Shown here piece by piece: positions 6,932 through 14,808 of a stretch of 64,000 nt of DNA. Source of the stretch: Bin87 sp964502995 (GTDB lineage Bacteria > Chloroflexota > Dehalococcoidia > Lucifugimonadales > UBA3495); the NCBI GenBank assembly GCA_964502995.1, contig CAZCZB010000007.1, positions 1 through 64,000 on the forward strand. The letters run 5' to 3'. Made by a program: the position numbers and the translations under genes. Under the pieces are notes generated by a model. That model worked only from the letters and a program-made list of their open reading frames with translations. It did not search any database and was not told the DNA's origin. The stretch's first letter is position 1. Each line of letters opens with the position of its first letter.

Positions 6932-9778
6932 CTACGGGTGTGGGACCGGCTCAACGCGACACGGCTCGACCAGAAGGCCGGGTACGCGCGCCATCGCGTT
7001 GATATCTTCCGACGTCTGCAATTCGACAGCGAGTTGGCCGAAGAGGGTGGTGATTGCGATCACGCCTACGGGGATATCTTCGTCCAACGCAGCGATGCCG
7101 GCGATCCGGCGTTCGGCGGTGATGACTGCGACGGGTTGTCCCTGTTCAACCGACCAGGCCGACGCATCTGCCGGGTTCATCTGCACCTGTTCGTCCCGCA
7201 CGATTCGGTTCAGTTCGCCGGTTTCGATTTCAGCGTCCCGGTCGCGCTGGAGCAGGACTCGGCCGGGCGCGAGCAGGGCAGGGAACTCCGTGTCCTCCGG
7301 CCACTCAACGCGCCGGAACCGCGGGGCGCCCGGTTCCGCTTTGCCGTAGGGGAATCCGTCGGTGTACAGGACAGGTGAGGAAGGGGTATTTGCGGAAGGG
7401 CAGGGCCACTGGATGCCGCGTTCTTCCCGGGAGGTGTAGAGGATTTGGGTGGGCCGTGGCGCCTCGACTCCGGTTTGCATAACGAGGGATGATTCGGCGG
7501 CCAGGCGAGCGTAACTGATGCCACCGTAGTTTCGTGTGATCGACGCGATTTCGTCCATCAAGATCGCCGGATCGTCGTAGTTGATGCCGCTGATGCCGAG
7601 ACGCTCGGCCAGTTGGGCGAAAACCCAACCCTCCGGCTGCGACTCGTTGTTTCTCACCGATATGGCGGGACGGATCCGCTGGACCCGCCGCTCAATGTTG
7701 GTGAACGTACCGTCTTTTTCGGCGAAAGTCGCGCGGGGAAGAACCACGTCGGCAATCTGTGCCGCCGGCGTCAGGAAGGAATCCATGACCGCGAGGAAGT
7801 CTAGGTGTTCCAGGGCCCGCAGGCCGTCGCCCAGCAAGCCATTGGTGAAATTGGGGCTGTCGCCGATGACGAGCATGGACTGGATATCACCGGATTCGGC
7901 GGCGGCCAGCATTCCCGCGACACCCATGCTCTCGATGGGGGACGGCAATGTGACGCCCCACATCTCCTCCACTCGAGTCCGGTTGGCGTCATCGAACAAC
8001 GGGCCGCCGCCGGGCAGACGGTCGGGGATGCACCCGATGTCGGTTGCGCCCTGAGTGTTGGCGCCCTGACGCATGGGAAACAGGCCGCCGGCAGGTTGGC
8101 CGACGTTGTGGGTCATCAAGGCCAGGTCGCACAGTGCAACCACGCAATCTCGGGTGATGGGCGTTGGAATGTTGTCCAGCCCATAGACGATTGCCGAATT
8201 GCCCGCGGTGGCGAAAGTCCGCGCCGCCCGCAGGATGTCGTCCATCGCAACCCCGGTGGAGGCGACGGCGGCCTCATCGATCAGTTCCAGTTCGTATGCC
8301 AGCGTGTCGAAGTCTTCGACATGCTCCGCAATCCACTCACTGTCGGTCAGTCCTTCGTCCAGCACGGTTTTGAGGATTGCGCCGATGAGCACCAGTTCCG
8401 AGCCCGGCACCGGACGCAGCCACTGGGAGGCGTAGCGGGTGAGTTCGACTTCCCTGGGATCGATGACGATAAGGGGAGTGCCTTCCCGGGCGGCTTGCTT
8501 GATCGGCACGCCAACAACGTTGTGGCTCTCGGTGAGGTTGGTGTTGAAGACGAGGATGCAGTCGGAATTGCGAAGGTCCCAGATGGAGTTGGTGGCCCCG
8601 GGGTAACCCAGCACGTCCTCAAGGCCCCGGGTCAGGTCCGGTTGGACGTTCCCGGAATGGTCCAGGTTGTGGGTGTTCATCCCGATGTGGGCGAACTTCT
8701 GGGCCAGGTAAAACTCCTCGTTGGTGCTGTCGGCGGCGGTGATCAGGCCGAACCCGGAGCCCGACTGATGGGAACGCAACCGCTCAGCGATCAGGTCCAG
8801 GGCTTCGTCCCATTCCGCAGTTTCGAGGATGCCATTGCGACGGATCATGGGGCGGCGCAGTCGATCACTGCTGGTCACATGGGTCAGGCCGAACTTGCCT
8901 TTATAGCAGGCCTGCCCACGGTTGGCGGGGGCGTTGATTTCGGGGACGGCTCGGATGACGCGACCCTGCTGGTTTTTCTCAAGGTTTATCTGGCAACCCA
9001 CCGGGCAGTGGGTGCAGATGGTCCGTTCGACGCTGGCCGGTTTTTCCCACTTGTTTTCGCGCTCGGTGAGCGCGCCGACGGGGCACACGTCGATGCAGGC
9101 GCCGCAGAATTCGCAACCGGACTCGAGCAGGGAGGTGCCGAATGAAGTGCCGACCAGAGCCTTTCCGGAACGCTCGGTGAAGCAGATGGCGCTGTCGCCG
9201 CGCACTTCCTCGCACGCGCGGACGCAGCGTCCGCAGGTGATGCACAGGTTGTAGTCGCGGTCGTAAAAGGGGTCGCCCACCTCCAGCGGAATGTCTCGGT
9301 ACGAGTAGGTCATGGGGGATTCGAGTTCCATGCCCAGGTAACGCACCGTGTCCTTGAACTCGCAACGCTCGTTTTTGGGGCAGGTGATGCAGCGGTCGTT
9401 GACGGAGACGTGCCGGAGACAAACATCGGACGGGCCGCAGATGTCGACGCGGTGGCAGGTGAGGCATCCGTTGGGGTGCTCGGCAATGAGCATCTGCATG
9501 ACGGAGCGGCGCAGTTCGTTGACGTCGGGAGTCTCGCTCCACACCACCATGCCATCGGTGGCGGCCAGCGTGCAGGCGGCAGGGAAGCCGGGCACTCGAC
9601 CGCGTTCGTTTTCGGCCACCACCACGCACATCCGGCAGGCGGCGTAGGGTTTCATGCCGGAGTGGTAGCAGAGATAAGGCACGTAAACGCCGGCATCGAT
9701 GGCGGCTTCCAGCACCATTTTGCCGGGTTGCGTCCTGATTTCCACCCCGTCGATGGAGATGGTGATGTCGTCAGGCAT
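6932..9778 (-). CDS. NuoG/formate dehydrogenase alpha-like iron-sulfur molybdopterin-family protein lacking the Mo ligand
   Basis: A 948-residue protein. Residues 1-80 hold a [2Fe-2S] ferredoxin domain (C37, C48, C51, C69). H101, C105, C108, C114 and C120 form a His-Cys cluster region that is extended by a second Cys group C130, C133, C139. Two [4Fe-4S] sites follow (C179/182/185/189 and C222/225/228/232), then the molybdopterin domain with its own cluster (C255, C258, C262, C291). Where formate dehydrogenases have Cys/Sec then His, this protein has Gln379-Pro380 (NLDHSGNVQPDL). The later Arg region PMRQGANTQGA is kept. It probably works with the two genes upstream as a soluble NADH-linked dehydrogenase or diaphorase module. 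Formate as substrate is doubtful because the ligand and catalytic His are missing. GGAG precedes the ATG by five bases. Confidence 0.85.
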   Translation of the reverse strand: MPDDITISIDGVEIRTQPGKMVLEAAIDAGVYVPYLCYHSGMKPYAACRMCVVVAENERGRVPGFPAACTLAATDGMVVWSETPDVNELRRSVMQMLIAEHPNGCLTCHRVDICGPSDVCLRHVSVNDRCITCPKNERCEFKDTVRYLGMELESPMTYSYRDIPLEVGDPFYDRDYNLCITCGRCVRACEEVRGDSAICFTERSGKALVGTSFGTSLLESGCEFCGACIDVCPVGALTERENKWEKPASVERTICTHCPVGCQINLEKNQQGRVIRAVPEINAPANRGQACYKGKFGLTHVTSSDRLRRPMIRRNGILETAEWDEALDLIAERLRSHQSGSGFGLITAADSTNEEFYLAQKFAHIGMNTHNLDHSGNVQPDLTRGLEDVLGYPGATNSIWDLRNSDCILVFNTNLTESHNVVGVPIKQAAREGTPLIVIDPREVELTRYASQWLRPVPGSELVLIGAILKTVLDEGLTDSEWIAEHVEDFDTLAYELELIDEAAVASTGVAMDDILRAARTFATAGNSAIVYGLDNIPTPITRDCVVALCDLALMTHNVGQPAGGLFPMRQGANTQGATDIGCIPDRLPGGGPLFDDANRTRVEEMWGVTLPSPIESMGVAGMLAAAESGDIQSMLVIGDSPNFTNGLLGDGLRALEHLDFLAVMDSFLTPAAQIADVVLPRATFAEKDGTFTNIERRVQRIRPAISVRNNESQPEGWVFAQLAERLGISGINYDDPAILMDEIASITRNYGGISYARLAAESSLVMQTGVEAPRPTQILYTSREERGIQWPCPSANTPSSPVLYTDGFPYGKAEPGAPRFRRVEWPEDTEFPALLAPGRVLLQRDRDAEIETGELNRIVRDEQVQMNPADASAWSVEQGQPVAVITAERRIAGIAALDEDIPVGVIAITTLFGQLAVELQTSEDINAMARVPGLLVEPCRVEPVPHP

Positions 9779-9830
9779 GGGGGCTCCAGATGGATGTCAA
9801 CGCTGGTGTCGGTGGTCGGTCTGGGACGGG

Positions 9831-11606
9831 TTATCGGCGGGTCAAGCGTGGCGAGAAGACCTGGTCGGGGCAATCGCCGGTGTGCCGCTTGTCGCGGATG
9901 TGGGCCTCGAATTCGTCGCCGAAGTATCGCAGGGCAGAGGACACCGGGTTGAAACCCAATTGCCCGTGGCCGCACAGTGAGCCGGCTTGCATGTTGGTCC
10001 CGATGTTGCGCATGAGAGCCAGGTCTTCCTCGGTGCCCTCCAGGTTGCTGATGCGTTCGAGGACCTCCAGCAGGTGGCTCATGCCCATGCGACACGGGAA
10101 ACACTTGCCGCAGGACTCATACTGGCAGAAGGCGATGAGGTTTCGGGTAAGGTCAACGGCGCAGGTGTCTTCGTCGCATACGATGATGCCGCCGGAACCG
10201 AGGATGGCTCCGGCCGCGCGGAACACGTCGAAGTCCAGGACAAGATCCAGGTTGGCGTCGCTGGCCGACAGCACGCCTCCCAGGGGGCCGCCGGTTTGCA
10301 GCAGTTTCATTCGCTTGCCGTTGGGCACCCCGCCGGCCATGTCAAAGAGCACCTGCCGGAGGGTCATGCCCAGGGGCACTTCGATCAGACCGGTGTAGGT
10401 GATGTTTCCCGACAGGCACAGGATGGCGGTTCCGCTGCTGCCGTTGATTCCATTGTCGCGGTCGGCCGGAGTGCCGATGCTGGCGAACCACTCGCCGCCA
10501 AGGGCAATGATCTCGGGCACGTAGGCCAGCGTCTTGACGTTGTTGATGTTGGACGGCTGCCCGAATACCCCAACCTGAGCCGGGAAAGGAGGGCGGTAAC
10601 GAGGCATGGACCGCTTGCCTTCGATTGCCTCCATCAGCGCGGTTTCCTCGCCTGACACGTAGGAATCGCCGGTGAGCGCGACTTCCACGTCGAAGGAAAA
10701 GTCGGTGCCGAGGATATTCTTGCCGAGCAGGCCCAGATCGTACGCCTGCCGGATGATCGCGCGGGTGCGATCAATGGGCTGGTTGTGGCCGTGGCGAATG
10801 AATATGTAGCCGCGGTTGGCATTGCAAGCGTAGCCGGCGATGGTGATTCCTTCCACCACGGTGGCGGGATCGCTTTCCAGGATGCCGCGGTCGTTGAACG
10901 CGCCGGGGTCGCCCTCTTCGCAGTTGCAGAGGATGTACTTGTCGGGGTTGGGGTTGCCGGCCAGGAACCCCCACTTTATGCCGGCGGGAAAGGCCGCGCC
11001 GCCGCGACCGCGCAGGCCGGCGGTTACGACTTCCTGCCGCGCCTCGTCGGCGGTCATCTCGGTGAGCGCCTTGTTCAACGCCGAGTACCCACCGTTGGCG
11101 ATGTACTGGTACACATCGGTGGGGTCGATGTTCCCTGCGTTCCGCAGCGCGATCCGCTGCTCCATGGCGCGCATGGGGTGGTCATCCAGGTGCGGGATGC
11201 CATTGGGCGCAGACTCGCGATCGCCCAGGTAACCGAAGGTGTGTTGTTGCACTGGGGCGCCGCCGGCGACGTGCTGTTCAACCACCTGCTCTGCGATTTC
11301 AGGGGTGACATTCCGGTAGAAAATGCGCTGACCGCCAGGTGTCAGTACATCAAGGAGGGGTTCGGCGAAGCACATGCCCAGAGTGCCGACTTCCGAGACG
11401 TTGGCGGAGATGTTGCCCTGCTGAAGCGCGTTCTTGACGGCGCTCACGACCTCGAACCCGCCGGCCGCTTCGCCTGCCAGACCGGTGCCTATCCTGATCC
11501 ACGGGCGGTCGCCGTTGGTCAAATCCTGCCAGCGGCGGTTGGCCTCGGCGAGGATTGTGTCGAAGGCGGTTGAGGATTCGTTTGTTGTCGGAGTCTCAGT
11601 AGTCAC
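9831..11606 (-). CDS. nuoF: NuoF/FdhB-like NADH-binding flavoprotein subunit
   Basis: A 591-residue subunit. An N-terminal thioredoxin-like region (about 1-130) precedes the NuoF core. GLRGRGGAAFPAG is the FMN/NADH glycine loop, and NCEEGDPGAFNDR and SGEETALMEAIEG are core NuoF motifs. The [4Fe-4S] ligands are ESCGKCFPCRMG plus the distal Cys in GSLCGHG. It oxidises NADH or reduces NAD+ and passes electrons to the iron-sulfur chain of the next gene. It starts at GTG 11606, 11 bases after nuoE, with only a weak Shine-Dalgarno, so translational coupling is likely. The long N-terminal domain is typical of soluble formate dehydrogenase and hydrogenase diaphorase units, not of complex I NuoF. Confidence 0.93.
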   Translation of the reverse strand: MTTETPTTNESSTAFDTILAEANRRWQDLTNGDRPWIRIGTGLAGEAAGGFEVVSAVKNALQQGNISANVSEVGTLGMCFAEPLLDVLTPGGQRIFYRNVTPEIAEQVVEQHVAGGAPVQQHTFGYLGDRESAPNGIPHLDDHPMRAMEQRIALRNAGNIDPTDVYQYIANGGYSALNKALTEMTADEARQEVVTAGLRGRGGAAFPAGIKWGFLAGNPNPDKYILCNCEEGDPGAFNDRGILESDPATVVEGITIAGYACNANRGYIFIRHGHNQPIDRTRAIIRQAYDLGLLGKNILGTDFSFDVEVALTGDSYVSGEETALMEAIEGKRSMPRYRPPFPAQVGVFGQPSNINNVKTLAYVPEIIALGGEWFASIGTPADRDNGINGSSGTAILCLSGNITYTGLIEVPLGMTLRQVLFDMAGGVPNGKRMKLLQTGGPLGGVLSASDANLDLVLDFDVFRAAGAILGSGGIIVCDEDTCAVDLTRNLIAFCQYESCGKCFPCRMGMSHLLEVLERISNLEGTEEDLALMRNIGTNMQAGSLCGHGQLGFNPVSSALRYFGDEFEAHIRDKRHTGDCPDQVFSPRLTRR

Positions 11607-11617
11607 AGCGGTCTGGC

Positions 11618-12097
11618 TCAGTGGGCGGGTCCGGATTCGAGGGCTGCGGCGATGCGGGTCTGGGCGGATTCGGGAGTCACGCGGCCGGCGAGATGGTGGT
11701 CAATGGCCATAACCGGGGCGTGAGCGCAGGCGCCCAGGCACGTGTTGTATCGGAGGGTGGCCCTGCCGTCCGGCGTGTCTCCTTCATCGGGAAGGCTGAG
11801 CGCTGCCTGAGCCGCGGCGATGATACGGTCTGCTCCCATGATGTGGCACGAAGGGCCCCAGCAGACCTCGATGCGGTGTTCGGTGGGAGGCTCGAACCGA
11901 AAGTTGGGGTAGAAGGTTGCGACGGCCCAAACGTCGTTGATGGTGGCGTCCATGCGGCGGGCCACCGCCTCGACCGCTTCGCGCGGTATGTAGCCGATTG
12001 CATCCTCCACCGCGAGCAGTGAAGAAAGGACAGTAACCGTCGATTGTGGCTGGTTATTGACGGCGTCGCTGATCAGAGCGAGTGTGGCGTCGTCCAT
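11618..12097 (-). CDS. nuoE: NuoE/FdhC-like [2Fe-2S] thioredoxin-fold subunit
   Basis: A 159-residue NuoE-family protein. An N-terminal helical bundle (AIGYIPREAVEAVA, INDVWAVATFYPNF) precedes a thioredoxin-like ferredoxin domain with the four cluster ligands in EVCWGPSCH and CLGACAHAP. It pairs with NuoF to form the NADH-oxidising head. I chose ATG 12097 because GGA lies eight bases upstream and the protein then begins in the usual way; a TTG at 12112 is possible. It is the first gene of the nuoE-nuoF-NuoG-like operon. Confidence 0.93.
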   Translation of the reverse strand: MDDATLALISDAVNNQPQSTVTVLSSLLAVEDAIGYIPREAVEAVARRMDATINDVWAVATFYPNFRFEPPTEHRIEVCWGPSCHIMGADRIIAAAQAALSLPDEGDTPDGRATLRYNTCLGACAHAPVMAIDHHLAGRVTPESAQTRIAAALESGPAH

Positions 12098-12151
12098 CGG
12101 CTGAATCCGCAACCTTGTGAAATCATTTACAAAGGCAAAATTGCCGCCGCA

Positions 12152-12181
12152 AGTCTAGCACAGGCGGCGGTTGGCGGGCAA
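12152..12181 (-). promoter_or_regulatory. Possible promoter of the nuoE operon
   Basis: On the minus strand TTGCCC (12176-12181) and TAGACT (12152-12157) are 18 bases apart, about 55 bases before the nuoE start. Each hexamer matches the consensus at four of six positions. Confidence 0.4.
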
Positions 12182-12254
12182 CGAACGCGCCGAGCGTTTC
12201 AAAGTTTGCGGCCCAGACCGCAACATCTCACCAACCGGGTTCGCAAAAGATCAG

Positions 12255-12289
12255 TCCGCTCGTGGTTCGACAGGCTCACCATGAGCGGA
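12255..12289. repeat. REP-like palindrome
   Basis: TCCGCTCGTGGT (12255-12266) pairs with ACCATGAGCGGA (12278-12289) over 12 bp with one G-T, around the loop TCGACAGGCTC. Palindromes with a GTTCGACAGGCTCACC core are known as dispersed intergenic repeats in many environmental bacteria. Its right half is also the first part of the tandem array that follows. Confidence 0.75.
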
Positions 12290-12478
12290 CCGTGGGCGCT
12301 CAGTGCTGGTGGATGCTCACAGTGAGCGGACCGTGGGCGCTCAGTGCAGGTGGATGCTCACGATGAGCGGGCCGTGAATGCTCAGCGCGAGTGGATGCTC
12401 ACCGTGAGCGGGCCGTGGGCGCTCAGCGGAGGTGGATGGTCACCGTGAGCGGGCCGTGAATGCTCAGTGCAGGTGGGC
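12274..12478. repeat. Five tandem copies of a 41-bp unit
   Basis: Units start at 12274, 12315, 12356, 12397 and 12438, each exactly 41 bases. The shared frame is GCTCAC-nn-TGAGCGG, then rCCGTG, then GCTCAG, then GTGGAT. Most variable positions are in the middle. Each unit contains the small palindrome GCTCAC/GTGAGC, perfect in unit 4. The array fills half of the 423-base gap between nuoE and the FrnE-like gene; the rest of that gap holds the palindrome and the nuoE promoter. Confidence 0.9.
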
Positions 12479-12535
12479 GTTCGCCGGGTGGATTCGATAC
12501 CGACCCGGCTGGCGTGCTGGAATCCGATTGCGCGG

Positions 12536-13192
12536 CTAGGCCGATTCGGCTTCGCGGTTCTCCAATGCTTTGTCCATCACGCGCTGGAACACTTCGTAGG
12601 GTTGCGCGCCGGTGAACAGGAGATTGTCAAACACGAAGGTGGGGATGCCGCGGATGCCGTAACCCAAAGCCTCGTTGTATTGGTCAACCACCTTCTGCGC
12701 GTAATGGCCCGATTCGACACGCTCCTTAAGTTCGGCGCCGTCCAGGCCGACGCCGGTTCCGATGTCGGCAAGCACCGATGGGTCTCCCAGGTCGGCCCGT
12801 TGGTCCCAATAGGCTTCGTAGGCGGCGTGGTGGTACTCGAGGAACTTGCCCTGTTCCTGCGCATACTCGGTGGCCTGCAACGAGTTGATGCTGTTGTGGG
12901 TATAGCGCGGGGGACGCATCACCAGGTTGGCTTCGCGGGCCTGCGTCCGCAGCGGGTCTGACAGTTCGTCCTCGGACTCGCCGGGGCGCGGATCGCGAAC
13001 CCGGCCTTCAGCGGGTGTGTCAGGACGCAGCAGGTAGGCGCGACCTTCGACGGTGATGTCGTATTCCTTTCCCAGTTTGTCGACGCGTTCCAGGCCGACA
13101 TAGCACCAGGGTCAAATGTAGTCGTACCAGACGATCACATGGACGGGATTGGGGTCGTCGGGATGGCTGTGCGCCGGCGTTGGTGTGGTCAT
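12536..13192 (-). CDS. FrnE/DsbA-family thioredoxin-fold oxidoreductase, predicted selenoprotein (U27-P-W-C30)
   Basis: ATG 13192 follows GGGGGA by five bases. Translation gives VHVIVWYDYI, then an in-frame TGA at 13112-13114, then PWCYVGLERVDKL. The family motif at this place is C-P-W-C, so the TGA replaces the nucleophilic first Cys. Downstream the frame stays open to 12536 and encodes a normal FrnE-type DsbA: an inserted helical domain (YTHNSINSLQATEYA, FLEYHHAAYEAYW) and the cis-Pro loop GIRGIPTFVF near 182-184. The full protein has 218 residues, the normal size. There is no signal peptide, so it acts in the cytoplasm as a thiol-disulfide or Se-thiol oxidoreductase. It follows a HAD gene by 43 bases. 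A base-calling error is the alternative, but a second gene in this window shows the same substitution. Confidence 0.88.
13079..13099 (-). promoter_or_regulatory. Candidate bacterial SECIS hairpin of the FrnE-like gene
   Basis: On the minus strand GTCGGC (13094-13099) pairs with GTCGAC (13079-13084) with one G-T, around a 9-base loop CTGGAACGC. The stem begins 12 and the loop 18 bases after the TGA, in the range reported for bacterial SECIS elements. Confidence 0.45.
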
Positions 13193-13235
13193 CTGGTTCC
13201 CCCTTTTGGTGCGAGTACGGGAGCGGAGCGGTGGC

Positions 13236-13946
13236 CTAACGGGCGGCCAGTCGATTAAGAACCGGGTAGAGTCCTTCCAGGCTGTCGATGTGTTCGCATC
13301 CGGTAACGTCCCGGTGGAAGCCGCCGCGATCAATCAGTACCGGGTACAGCCCGGCATCGCGCGCGCCCTGAACATCGGATCGTGGTTGGTCGCCGACGTG
13401 CATGGCCTGACAGGGCGGCACATCCATGCGCTTGAGGCCGGCCTCAAAGATGGCGGTGGCCGGTTTTTCACCGACCTCTCGTCCCGTGATGCAGAACTCC
13501 AGGTATTCGTGGATGCCCAACTGCCGGGTGAGCGAGTCCATGTCCCGGCGCAGGTTGGTGAGCACTGCAAGCCGGTACCCGCGCTCTTTCAACTCCGCCA
13601 GCACCGGCCGCGTCTCTTCGAACTCGACCAGTTCTTTGGGAACCGAAATGGCCATGTCCCAGATCTGCTTCGCCATGCGCAGCGAAACCGATACTCCCGA
13701 TTCCTCCAGGATGATCTGTTCGTACCGGGAGAAGAATGCGTCGCGGTCGGCGGGGTCGCGGTCGCCCAACGGCTTCCGGTGGTTTTCCTCGTTGAAGTAC
13801 AGATCGGCAATGGCGTAACCGCGAGCCAGGCGATCGATCTGGACGCGGATTCCGAGGTTCTGGCACGCGGCGTGCTGGATCTGTGGCAACGGAGGCCAAA
13901 ACCGGACCAACGTGTTGTAAAAGTCGAAAAAGATGGCGTTTATCAT
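13236..13946 (-). CDS. HAD-superfamily hydrolase with a dehalogenase-like motif I
   Basis: A 236-residue HAD protein with a helical cap (roughly 17-90). Motif I is DFYNT (Asp8), with Tyr at the +2 position as in L-2-haloacid dehalogenases, where most phosphatases have Asp. Motif II is LTNLR, motif III Lys is in GREVGEKPA, and motif IV is HVGDQPRSDVQGA, which looks phosphatase-like. The chemistry is therefore open. I chose ATG 13946 (INAIFFDFYNT) because the longer open frame upstream only shadows otsB. It lies between otsB and the FrnE-like gene. Confidence 0.85.
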   Translation of the reverse strand: MINAIFFDFYNTLVRFWPPLPQIQHAACQNLGIRVQIDRLARGYAIADLYFNEENHRKPLGDRDPADRDAFFSRYEQIILEESGVSVSLRMAKQIWDMAISVPKELVEFEETRPVLAELKERGYRLAVLTNLRRDMDSLTRQLGIHEYLEFCITGREVGEKPATAIFEAGLKRMDVPPCQAMHVGDQPRSDVQGARDAGLYPVLIDRGGFHRDVTGCEHIDSLEGLYPVLNRLAAR

Positions 13947-14046
13947 CTGACCCTGGTCGGAACCCCTGGGAAGGATTGGGAACGGGACCGACCTGATTAC
14001 GCCAATAATAGCACAAGGAAATGATAGGATTGGGGCCCCAGTATCA

Positions 14047-14808
14047 TTAGCAAGCCGCGAGGCGGTGGAGGAAGTCCTGCACGGCAGACGGGTCGCTGAG
14101 GTTGTATCGCGCGCATGTGGGAGCGTCGGCAGGTCCAACGAAAACGCCGGATCCACCGAGGTCCTGCGCGGTCCGGAAGGCATCCTCGTCCGTGGCGTCG
14201 TCGCCAATGTACAGGGGATACGCGGATGGGCACAGACGCCGGCGGACGTATTCCAGTGCGAAGCCTTTGTTCCAGTCGATGGCGGGCCGCAGTTCAAGGG
14301 CGGCTTTGGCGACGGTAACACGGCATCGATTTGAGGCTACGAGATGCGCGGTCGCTTCGTCGAATGCCTCGAACACTTTGCCGTGGCAGGTTTCCGGAGT
14401 CTGGCGGTAGTGGGCGGTGAGAGTAAAGGTCTTGTCCTCCACCAAGGCTCCCGGAATCCCGGCCAACCCGACGGTGAGTCGTTGGCAGGCCTCGACAATG
14501 GCCGGCATCAGGGACCGAGCTTCCGGGTGCAGATAATCGATGCCCGGTCCGGCAATCTCCAGTCCGTGGTTGCCTCCGTACACCAGGTTGTTGATACCCA
14601 CCCGACGGCGGACGTCGGCGAGAGACCGGCCGCTGAGGATGCCGACCGTGTACCCGGGTTTGCGGGCCATTTCGCGCAGCGAGGCAACGGCGCCCGGGTA
14701 GGGTACAGCCTCCTCGGGAGTGGCGACTATCTCGGACAGCGTGCCGTCAAAATCCAGAAGGAGCAGGACGGCGGGCTGCTCCAAAACCCGTTGGAGCAGC
14801 ACGGTCAC
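14047..14808 (-). CDS. otsB: Trehalose-6-phosphate phosphatase
   Basis: A 253-residue HAD phosphatase of the OtsB family. Motif I is LLLLDFDGTLSEI, motif II is GILSGRS, the family signature YGGNHGLEI follows, and the C-terminal motifs are ALELRPAIDWNKG and YIGDDATDEDAF. It removes phosphate from trehalose 6-phosphate to give trehalose. I place the start at GTG 14808, which overlaps the otsA stop as GTGA. This gives the usual length and strong translational coupling with otsA. Confidence 0.95.
   Translation of the reverse strand: MTVLLQRVLEQPAVLLLLDFDGTLSEIVATPEEAVPYPGAVASLREMARKPGYTVGILSGRSLADVRRRVGINNLVYGGNHGLEIAGPGIDYLHPEARSLMPAIVEACQRLTVGLAGIPGALVEDKTFTLTAHYRQTPETCHGKVFEAFDEATAHLVASNRCRVTVAKAALELRPAIDWNKGFALEYVRRRLCPSAYPLYIGDDATDEDAFRTAQDLGGSGVFVGPADAPTCARYNLSDPSAVQDFLHRLAAC

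Noticed and set aside
6098..9145. Long plus-strand open frames opposite the flavoprotein and NuoG-like genes
   Set aside because: They are antisense shadows rich in Val/Gly/Asp/Arg with no domains; the minus-strand frames carry clear motifs.
6932..9778. Selenocysteine in the formate dehydrogenase-like subunit
   Set aside because: There is no in-frame TGA; the ligand position is encoded as Gln, so this gene is not a selenoprotein.
12274..12478. CRISPR array
   Set aside because: The 41-bp units are contiguous with no unique spacers, and no cas genes are in the window.
13947..14321. Open frame extending the HAD gene far upstream on the minus strand
   Set aside because: It overlaps otsB in another frame and has no HAD similarity; the family N-terminus INAIFFDFYNT begins at 13946.
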